NCBI GenBank assembly: GCA_039199225.1
Contig: JBCCSZ010000122.1
Location: 1 to 21,254 of the forward strand
DNA length: 21,254 nucleotides
Direction of reading: 5' to 3'
From: JBCCSZ01 sp039199225
GTDB taxonomy: Bacteria > Bacteroidota > Bacteroidia > Chitinophagales > Saprospiraceae
The position numbers and the translations under genes were made by a program. This document shows positions 13,974 through 20,093 of this stretch, piece by piece (the stretch's first letter is position 1; the number at the start of each line of letters is the position of its first letter). The notes below the pieces were generated by a model, which worked only from the letters and a program-made list of their open reading frames with translations, was not told the DNA's origin and searched no databases.

Positions 13974-16457
13974 ATGGAAGATAATCACAAAATAATCAAG
14001 GACATTTCGCTCTTGTACGAACTGTCTTTGGCTGTCGGGCAATCCCTCGATTTTGAAGAAAATTGTTCCCATTTTTTGAATGTCCTAATGGCACGGAAAA
14101 GTATTTCCTATGCTGCCGTTTGGCTTGCAGACGATCACAGAAATTATTCATTGGCCTATGCCAGTCCAATCAACAAAGTCGACAGTCAAAAAATAACATC
14201 TAACCACTACATTGTTCAACAACTGGAAAAGGAAAATTTTTTCATTCATCGGGATGGCGATGCACACTTTGAGCAATGCATTCAAGAGGTAGGTATTTCA
14301 AATGGTTGTTACATCTTGTACCGCTTGGGCAGGCTGGGTTTTTTGAAGCTCTATGCCGCTGGTGGTTCACAGTTTTCTCGAATTGATGCCATTCAAATTC
14401 GCAGCGTAGTCAATAAGTTTCGCTTATTGCTCAGTGGTTGCCTGGCACACGAGCGACTAAAAAAAGAAATAAGTGAGCGAACCAAAATCCAAGAAGAATT
14501 AAATACCAGCGAAGAAAAGTTGCGAAAAATCATCGACACTTCTTTGGACGGTATCATCACCATCGATGAAGAAGGTATGGTCACAGAATGGAGTAAGCAG
14601 GCTGTCAAAATATTTGGTTATACCCAAGCCGAAGCCATTGGCCAAGAGATGGCCGACCTCATCGTACCACATCGTTACCAGGAGGCACATCGAAATGGCA
14701 TGAAACACTTTTTGAAAACAGGTGAAGGCCCTGTTCTCAACAGTCGCATCGAAATTACAAGTATCGATAAAACCAAGCGAGAATTTCCCATCGAACTGAG
14801 TATTTCCCCCATTCGATTAGATGGCAAATATATTTTCAGTGCCTTTATCCGAGACATCACAGACCGCAAGCAGGCAGAGGCAGACCTCATCAAAGCCAAG
14901 CAAGTTGCGGAACAAGCCCGGCTAGCTGAACAACAGTTTTTGGCCAATATGAGCCATGAAATCCGCACCCCAATGAATGCTGTAATCGGGATGACACACC
15001 TGATGTACGAAACACAACCAACCGAGTCGCAGCGAGAATACCTCGACTCTCTGCGCTTCTCGGCCGACAGCCTCATGGGCATCATCAACAACATTCTGGA
15101 CCTATCCAAAATCGAGGCCGGTGAGCTGGATTTTGAAAAGCGCACTTTTGATCTGAGAAGCCTATTGCTATCGCTCCAACAGACCTTTCAGTTCAAGCTT
15201 CGGGATAAGCCAGTCAGTGTGGTCGTAGACCTCGACAGTCGCATCGAAAACCAACTCATTGGCGACTCTGTCCGCCTCATCCAGATATTGACCAACCTGT
15301 TGGGCAACGCCAGCAAATTTACCAAGCGCGGTACCATTGGCGTGAAAGTCCAGATATTGGCACAGTCGCTGGACCGATACATTCTTGAATTCAAAGTACA
15401 CGACACAGGCATTGGTATTGAGGCGGATAACATAGACCGCATCTTCCAAAATTTCAAGCAAGCCGAAGTAGGCATCACCCGCAAGTTTGGTGGTACCGGA
15501 CTTGGGCTGGCCATCGTCAAGCAATTGGTAGAATTGCAGGGAGGCAGCATTCAAGTAACGAGCGAAAAGCACAAAGGCTCTGTCTTTACCGTTGTTCTAC
15601 CCTTTCAAAATGCCCACATCAAGCAGCTCGAAACGAGCATTGAAGATAAAATGCAGGAGGAGAAAAGCATTGCCTTCGATCACCTCCACTTATTGGTCGT
15701 AGAGGACAACCCCATGAATCAAAAGCTCATCGGGAAGATTCTCGAAATGTGGCACTGCCCCTTCGATATTGCAGCGAGCGGGGAAGAGGCTATTCAATAC
15801 AGCCAAAAGCAAAAGTACGACCTAATCTTGATGGATATACACATGCCAGAAATGGATGGCTGTGAAACAACTCAACACATACGCAGCGATCGCCAGAATA
15901 TCAATATGGAAAGCCCCATCGTTGCGCTAACGGCTGCGGCCTTGCTGGACGAAAAAAACCGGGCGATCGAAGCTGGTATGGACGATTTTTTGACCAAGCC
16001 TTTTGCACCCAAACAACTAAGCGAAAAAATTCAGCATTGGACCAGCCAAGTGGAAGACACAGGCGCCGCTGGTCAGCAGAAATTTACATCGACCAAACAG
16101 GCCATGGTAAAAGTCGACTTGCAGTATCTCCACAACCTGAGCAAGGGCGACGATCAATTCGTACAAGATATGATTACCATTTTTCTGAGGGAAATCCCCA
16201 ATGCCATGACGGCCATGAAAAAGGCACATGAGGCTCACGACTGGCGAGAATTGGAAGCCATCGCCCACCGGATCAAAACCAACTACATGATGGTTGGGAT
16301 GAAAGAACAGGAGGAAATCGCCTTGAAGCTCGAAAAAAATATTCGGCAAAACCTAATCGATCCACTCGTTCTTGATCCGATGGTGTATCAGCTTCGGAAC
16401 GACTCCAAGCTGGCCCTACCCATCCTGGAAGCCAACTTGAATTTTACAGGTAATTAG
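13974..16457 (+). CDS. Soluble hybrid histidine kinase: GAF-like, PAS, HisKA, HATPase, REC, HPt
   Basis: This 827-aa kinase has no transmembrane segment. Residues 1-160 look GAF-like (ISLLYELSLAVGQSLDFEE opening), followed by a coiled-coil linker (about 160-185) and a PAS domain (about 185-305, DGIITIDEEGMVTEWS, ending RDITDRKQAE). HisKA has the H-box FLANMSHEIRTPMNAVIGM with H328. The HATPase has its N-box in LTNLLGNASKFT, G1 HDTGIGI and G2 GTGLGLAIV. The receiver has E577-D578, phospho-acceptor D621 in LILMDIHMPEMDG and a TKPF lysine near 675. The C-terminal HPt has H765 in AIAHRIKTNYMMVGM. Together these form a complete H328 to D621 to H765 relay, whose natural next acceptor is D58 of the NtrC-type regulator in the same operon. 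The lack of membrane segments means that input is cytosolic, probably from the FIST protein 10 nt upstream and/or the GAF-like and PAS domains. Confidence 0.94.
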   Translation: MEDNHKIIKDISLLYELSLAVGQSLDFEENCSHFLNVLMARKSISYAAVWLADDHRNYSLAYASPINKVDSQKITSNHYIVQQLEKENFFIHRDGDAHFEQCIQEVGISNGCYILYRLGRLGFLKLYAAGGSQFSRIDAIQIRSVVNKFRLLLSGCLAHERLKKEISERTKIQEELNTSEEKLRKIIDTSLDGIITIDEEGMVTEWSKQAVKIFGYTQAEAIGQEMADLIVPHRYQEAHRNGMKHFLKTGEGPVLNSRIEITSIDKTKREFPIELSISPIRLDGKYIFSAFIRDITDRKQAEADLIKAKQVAEQARLAEQQFLANMSHEIRTPMNAVIGMTHLMYETQPTESQREYLDSLRFSADSLMGIINNILDLSKIEAGELDFEKRTFDLRSLLLSLQQTFQFKLRDKPVSVVVDLDSRIENQLIGDSVRLIQILTNLLGNASKFTKRGTIGVKVQILAQSLDRYILEFKVHDTGIGIEADNIDRIFQNFKQAEVGITRKFGGTGLGLAIVKQLVELQGGSIQVTSEKHKGSVFTVVLPFQNAHIKQLETSIEDKMQEEKSIAFDHLHLLVVEDNPMNQKLIGKILEMWHCPFDIAASGEEAIQYSQKQKYDLILMDIHMPEMDGCETTQHIRSDRQNINMESPIVALTAAALLDEKNRAIEAGMDDFLTKPFAPKQLSEKIQHWTSQVEDTGAAGQQKFTSTKQAMVKVDLQYLHNLSKGDDQFVQDMITIFLREIPNAMTAMKKAHEAHDWRELEAIAHRIKTNYMMVGMKEQEEIALKLEKNIRQNLIDPLVLDPMVYQLRNDSKLALPILEANLNFTGN

Positions 16458-16474
16458 AACATTCAATAGACTGA

Positions 16475-16494
16475 GGCGTTTTTGGAAAAAAGCC
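16475..16494 (+). promoter_or_regulatory. Hairpin in the ribosome-binding region of the next gene
   Basis: GGCGTTTTT (16475-16483) and AAAAAAGCC (16486-16494) form an inverted repeat with one G-A mismatch, ending 4 nt before the ATG at 16499. Folded in mRNA it could hide the start region and uncouple this gene from the kinase upstream. Because AU pairs dominate, the hairpin would be weak. Confidence 0.3.
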
Positions 16495-16498
16495 ACCT

Positions 16499-17350
16499 AT
16501 GAGCCACTGGCAAAAGCTTCATCACTCGTTCTCTCCGGAAATGGCCGAGGCCATCCAACTGATGCATCAATCTACCCAATTCCTACCCATGTTTAGTCAT
16601 GCTTATCTGGAAAGGCAGGCCGATGATTCGCACAACAACCTTCTGTGGTTGGAACAAGCGCAGGGCTTGGCCAGCCAAACCCACAACGGATACCGCTGGG
16701 TTTTGTCTTATGGCCAGCAGCGGTTGGCGTTGCAGCAAAATGCACAAACCGTGTCGGTTATTGAACTGATTGGACAGACATATGAAAATATTCTAAATCG
16801 TATACAGGATGCCTTGTCTACTACGGGGCTGGACGCATCTGCCTACAAGGCGCTCAATCATTTTGAAATTCCGGATCATCCCTTCAATCATGGACAGGCC
16901 ATCCAACCTTTGGCTGCAGATATGCGCCAGGCATTGGCCAGGCAGCGCCAAAATGCTCTGTACATCTTGGCGTCACAGGCTACACCTTATGAGCATGCGC
17001 AGGCCGTTCGCATTTGGCCCCACCATTTTGATACGGGTTGTTACATTCCCATTCGTTTTGATGCAGGAGGGCAGGCCGTGCAATCTTTTAGTCTGGGTTG
17101 GGCAATCCCCGATGAGCAAATCAGGGAGCCTTACTACTATATAACGCATTGGAATAAGGGAGGCCAACCTTCGTACGATCGACTGCCGGAATTGAGTGGA
17201 GGAGGTCGGTGGAATCAAGATGGATGGACCGGCGCAGTACTTTTGCTTTCCGATATAATTGCTGCTGGGGGGCGTCAACGAGAGGCGGTTGAGGCATTTA
17301 TGGCATCTGGTATTGCTGCCTCGCTTGAATTGCTGAAATCAGTCCGCTGA
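16499..17350 (+). CDS. Conserved hypothetical protein, possibly DUF5996-like
   Basis: This 283-aa soluble protein has no signal peptide. The first 130 residues are helical and rich in Gln/His. The second half has IWPHHFDTGCYIPI, then FSLGWAIPDEQIREPYYYITHW and WNQDGWTGAVLLLSD. The pattern of histidine-Phe-Asp strand, Gly-rich turn, Glu-Pro-Tyr-Tyr and Trp-Thr-Gly-Ala resembles the DUF5996 layout, but this is from memory and uncertain. No catalytic function can be assigned. It follows the hybrid kinase by 41 nt on the same strand without an obvious terminator, so it may be a fourth operon member or a read-through passenger. Its 3' end leads into the interleaved inverted repeats. Confidence 0.75.
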   Translation: MSHWQKLHHSFSPEMAEAIQLMHQSTQFLPMFSHAYLERQADDSHNNLLWLEQAQGLASQTHNGYRWVLSYGQQRLALQQNAQTVSVIELIGQTYENILNRIQDALSTTGLDASAYKALNHFEIPDHPFNHGQAIQPLAADMRQALARQRQNALYILASQATPYEHAQAVRIWPHHFDTGCYIPIRFDAGGQAVQSFSLGWAIPDEQIREPYYYITHWNKGGQPSYDRLPELSGGGRWNQDGWTGAVLLLSDIIAAGGRQREAVEAFMASGIAASLELLKSVR

Positions 17351-17364
17351 TTGGAGGAAGTTGG

Positions 17365-17423
17365 GAACTGAGGAGCCAATCTGCTGACCCCTCAGTTCGC
17401 AATGGAAAGGTACAGCAGATTGG
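17365..17423 (+). repeat. Two perfect interleaved inverted repeats (pseudoknot or alternative hairpins) between convergent genes
   Basis: GAACTGAGG (17365-17373) pairs with CCTCAGTTC (17390-17398), and CCAATCTGCTG (17376-17386) pairs with CAGCAGATTGG (17413-17423). Both are perfect (9 and 11 bp) and cross in A-B-A'-B' order. As RNA they can form two mutually exclusive hairpins or an H-type pseudoknot with connectors of 2, 3 and 14 nt. The second hairpin is followed by TCGTATTTCTTATTCT, so on the plus strand it may be a terminator. The element fills the 82-bp gap between two convergent genes. Confidence 0.65.
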
Positions 17424-17432
17424 TCGTATTTC

Positions 17433-17996
17433 TTATTCTACCTTTGCACGAATGTTCCAGTTGATACTTTCGGAGGTGCGATTCACATAGGGCCGCCATT
17501 GCTGGTCGGAGCTGTCATAGAACCAATCGCCATTGGGACGGTTGGGACCAGCATCGCAACTGATGGATTGGCGGGTATCGCTGTGTTCTACAGCTATGCT
17601 GACCCACAAATCTCGACCATCAATGATCACATCCTCGGGCAAGCGATGGGTAAACCACGTCAATTCTTTCACCACATCGGTCACATCAACGCTGTACAGC
17701 AAATTACCCGGACTGTCGGACGTTCCTTGTGTATACACCTTGATGGCGCAACTTGCAGGCTGAAAAGCAACAAAAATCGTTACCTCTTTCAGCTTTTGAT
17801 CCTTAAAGGCATTCATATCGGAAGCGGGGATGCGGATGGCTGCCTCATAGTTTCCTGGAGCTAGATTAGGACCGGAATCATTGTCACCATCATAGTGCAA
17901 CAAGCCATCATTTACGATAAGTCCATTATCATCGTCCTTATCACAAGCCGCAAAAATGGCCATTACAAGGGCAAACAGAATTATTCTCGCTTTCAT
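17433..17996 (-). CDS. Surface-type lipoprotein with a beta-sandwich C-terminal region
   Basis: The chosen start (17996) gives 187 aa beginning MKARIILFALVMAIFAAC, a clear lipoprotein signal with lipobox FAAC and lipidated C18. The frame also opens 20 codons earlier (18056), but that would bury the signal peptide. The residues after the cysteine are DKDDDNG, matching the Lys-acidic-acidic pattern of the Bacteroidota lipoprotein surface-export signal, so the protein is probably displayed on the outer face of the outer membrane. The remainder (about 45-187) resembles a beta-sandwich module common in secreted Bacteroidota proteins, with LTWFTHRLPEDVIIDGRDLW and a C-terminal SINWNIRAKVE strand. 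No catalytic motif was seen. It is convergent with the 283-aa protein gene. Confidence 0.8.
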   Translation of the reverse strand: MKARIILFALVMAIFAACDKDDDNGLIVNDGLLHYDGDNDSGPNLAPGNYEAAIRIPASDMNAFKDQKLKEVTIFVAFQPASCAIKVYTQGTSDSPGNLLYSVDVTDVVKELTWFTHRLPEDVIIDGRDLWVSIAVEHSDTRQSISCDAGPNRPNGDWFYDSSDQQWRPYVNRTSESINWNIRAKVE

Positions 17997-18191
17997 AGGA
18001 GTAAGTTTTAAGTGGTCTGGAAAAGTATTTTGTTTTGCTCGGGAGCGATTCGTCAAAAAAGATGGGAATCGCTGCTTCTATTAATCTAACGACCAAATTA
18101 AGAAATGGGCGGAAGCTCGGGTATTAAAGTATTGTTAAAAAGCCAATTGTGTCAATTTTTTAGCCTTACTACCAAGGTACATCTCAAAATT

Positions 18192-18225
18192 AAAGGCTCT
18201 TTTGTGGCCTTTTAAGAGGGCCTTT
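18192..18225. repeat. Imperfect hairpin with T-tails on both strands
   Basis: AAAGGCTCTT (18192-18201) pairs with AAGAGGGCCTTT (18214-18225), 10 bp with a two-G bulge. On the plus strand TTTTC follows the stem; on the minus strand AATTTT follows. It lies between the divergent starts of the lipoprotein gene and the 56-aa protein gene, so it may limit read-through or overlap the promoter of the small gene. Confidence 0.35.
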
Positions 18226-18235
18226 TCTAAATTTG
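18202..18235 (+). promoter_or_regulatory. Possible Bacteroidota promoter for the 56-aa protein gene
   Basis: TTG at 18202-18204 and TAAATTTG at 18228-18235 fit the -33 TTG and -7 TAnnTTTG elements with a 23-bp spacer, the long end of the usual range. The -7 element ends 13 bp before the ATG at 18249, so the transcript would be nearly leaderless. A hairpin overlaps the spacer. Confidence 0.3.
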
Positions 18236-18248
18236 ATGCGTCAAACCA

Positions 18249-18419
18249 ATGCATATGGCCATTTCAAATAGACATCGGTACAAAAGCCGACGGGAAAAGC
18301 GCAAGCAAATCAATCGCAATACCAGAATCATCATCCTATTCGGTGTGTTAGTAGCAATCGTTTGGATATTTAAAAACCGATGGGCCATCTATGATTGGTT
18401 CATTAAATACTTCATATGA
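18249..18419 (+). CDS. Small basic single-pass membrane protein (56 aa)
   Basis: The ATG at 18249 opens 56 codons ending in TGA. The first 27 residues are strongly basic (RHRYKSRREKRKQINRNTR). A hydrophobic helix follows (IIILFGVLVAIVWIF, about residues 27-41), then an aromatic tail (WAIYDWFIKYF). This positive-inside layout is typical of a genuine small inner-membrane protein with a cytoplasmic N-terminus. A second ATG two codons in could also start it. No family is recognised. A promoter-like TAAATTTG lies just upstream. Confidence 0.55.
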   Translation: MHMAISNRHRYKSRREKRKQINRNTRIIILFGVLVAIVWIFKNRWAIYDWFIKYFI

Positions 18420-18612
18420 GATCACTCCGGTCTCCCGCCCCCTCATCCATGCCCTGAGCGATATTAGCATTTGTAACATCTACTCATTTAGATTGGTAAA
18501 ACGATCTGCGAGCCACTCTTCCACGCAAGAATAGGCATTTGAACAAGATGCTAAAATCATTGTTGTGCTGATATTAAAACTATTCTGTTGTTCATACCAC
18601 AAACCTTTACGC

Positions 18613-19158
18613 ATGAAATCGTTCATCCTATTAGCTGGAATATTTCTTATGACTACAATATCTAAACCGGAGAACATTAATTTTGGCAAAGAAAGTGGTG
18701 GACAAGATTGGTGGGTCCTGAACGATGGTGTCATGGGCGGCTTGTCCCAGGGTGCCATACAATTTACCGATGAGAGCCTATTGTTCAAAGGCAAAGTCTC
18801 CTTGGAAAACAATGGTGGATTTGCTTCCATCAGAAGTCCCTTTCAGGCAATCGACCTGTCGACAACAGAAATGATAGAGATTCGCTACCGTGCCACAGGT
18901 CAGTCTTTTGCGTTAACGCTGGCCAAAGACAGACGGTATTACATTCCCAATTACAAACACTCCCTACCAGAGACAGCTGGTGAATGGAAAACAGTTCAAA
19001 TGCCTTTGAAGAATTTTAAAGAGCATCAAGTTGGTCGGCCAACGGGCAACTTCCTCACCCCCGAACTGCGCAACCAAATCATTCGAATGGGCCTCATCAC
19101 CAATGACAAAAGAGCTAGCGATTTCGAGCTGGAGGTCGATTATTTAACATTCCAATAA
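18613..19158 (+). CDS. CIA30-domain (NDUFAF1-like) protein, probably exported
   Basis: The product is 181 aa from the ATG at 18613. An ORF start 16 codons earlier exists, but it would put extra residues before the hydrophobic N-terminus SFILLAGIFLMTTIS, which looks like a signal sequence without a perfect cleavage motif. The rest is one CIA30 domain (jelly-roll, carbohydrate-binding-like), recognised by DWWVLNDGVMGGLSQG, then GGFASIRS, IRYRATGQSFALTL, GEWKTVQMPLKNF and a closing FELEVDYLTF strand. In eukaryotes the family assists complex I assembly. Bacterial homologues are widespread and of unclear role, so no function is assigned. It stands alone on the plus strand, 193 bp after the 56-aa gene. 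Confidence 0.85.
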   Translation: MKSFILLAGIFLMTTISKPENINFGKESGGQDWWVLNDGVMGGLSQGAIQFTDESLLFKGKVSLENNGGFASIRSPFQAIDLSTTEMIEIRYRATGQSFALTLAKDRRYYIPNYKHSLPETAGEWKTVQMPLKNFKEHQVGRPTGNFLTPELRNQIIRMGLITNDKRASDFELEVDYLTFQ

Positions 19159-19288
19159 AACCTTCCTTTTTTCATACAAAGGGTAGAAAGTATACACCCC
19201 ATTGTTTTGTTATCTAAGCAAATAATGGTTAAATTAGTCTGTCAACTCGCAGTAAAAAGGTCGTACCTATTTTGTTTGCTATTGTTTT

Positions 19289-19316
19289 CTAGCAAGACTA
19301 GCAAGCGATTTGCTAG
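19289..19316. repeat. CTAGCAAG direct/inverted repeat cluster
   Basis: CTAGCAAG occurs at 19289-19296 and 19298-19305. The second copy begins a perfect 7-bp inverted repeat, CTAGCAA (19298-19304) and TTGCTAG (19310-19316), around GCGAT. The cluster lies 62 bp upstream of the TenA-like start and could be an operator or leader hairpin. The rest of the 219-bp gap shows nothing clear. Confidence 0.3.
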
Positions 19317-19377
19317 GGGACGCCATCAACCTTAGCCACAGCTAAGCCTTCTCCTAACGATACAATACCCCCAAGAA

Positions 19378-20088
19378 ATGAAAAACAACAGGAGCCTATC
19401 TTCAAAAGACATCCTCCATCTGATCAAGGAACACAAATTATCCAGTGATCCCCCTCCCCAAGATTCGCTCTTCTGGATGCTTTGGAATGTGAACATCGGC
19501 ATTGCAAACCAAACGCTCCAAACAGCCTTCGTTCAAGGCATCAAACAGGGTACGCTTGATCCCGTAACTTATGGAGGATTCAATGTCAGCGATGCCTACT
19601 ACTGCTTCCATGGAGCAGACGACTATCAAACGGCCGCCTCACGAACAAACGATCCAATACTGAAGGCTTTTCTACTGAAAAAGTACAACAGCTACAAAAA
19701 ATACAATGACACCTTCCCCGAAATCTGGCACATCAAAGATGCAGATGGCATCGTCCCTAGCAAGGCCATCGAGGAATACTCAAACTACGAACGAAAAGTC
19801 GTCCAAGAGCTGGATCCAATCTATGCACTTGTTGTAATGCTGCCTTGTGAATATCTGTGGGCGTGGTTGGGGGCGCAGCTGAGTCCAGCCCAGCCTGGCA
19901 ACCTGTACGCTCCCTGGATTACTGGCAACAACGATCCCAGGGGCGCCTACACGATGGGTAACTTTTTAAATGCCTATGCACACTTCCACGGCATTGACAA
20001 CGGTTTGGCTATGAAAGTGTATACTCAGGCGATGCAATTTGAGTATGATAATTTTGCAACGGCTACACCCGCCCCTAAAGAAGCGTAA
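19378..20088 (+). CDS. TenA-like protein (TenA/THI-4/PqqC fold)
   Basis: This 236-aa all-helical cytoplasmic protein belongs to the TenA superfamily, whose classic members hydrolyse aminopyrimidines in thiamine salvage. Key positions appear kept: D72 in NVSDAYYCFHGADDY (substrate-binding Asp), C157 in MLPCEYLWAWLG (nucleophile position of cysteine-type TenA) and E222 in MQFEYDNF (C-terminal acid). LYAPWITGNND (177-186) matches the family's Tyr-x-x-Trp-Ile segment. Residue matching to characterised TenA was done by eye. No thiamine genes are next to it, so another substrate is possible. It ends 5 bp before the HyuB-type gene on the opposite strand, with no room for a terminator between them. 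Confidence 0.75.
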   Translation: MKNNRSLSSKDILHLIKEHKLSSDPPPQDSLFWMLWNVNIGIANQTLQTAFVQGIKQGTLDPVTYGGFNVSDAYYCFHGADDYQTAASRTNDPILKAFLLKKYNSYKKYNDTFPEIWHIKDADGIVPSKAIEEYSNYERKVVQELDPIYALVVMLPCEYLWAWLGAQLSPAQPGNLYAPWITGNNDPRGAYTMGNFLNAYAHFHGIDNGLAMKVYTQAMQFEYDNFATATPAPKEA

Positions 20089-20093
20089 GTCGA

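Noticed and set aside
14675..15145. 156-codon minus ORF inside the kinase gene
   Set aside because: Antisense to the conserved PAS and HisKA region; its Ser/Arg/Leu-rich composition is a reverse-strand artefact.
18480..18830. 116-codon minus ORF antisense to the CIA30 gene
   Set aside because: The upper half is antisense to conserved CIA30 sequence. The tail in the gap (ending VEEWLADRFTNLNE) looks slightly protein-like and might be a gene remnant, but there is no start or family match to support it.
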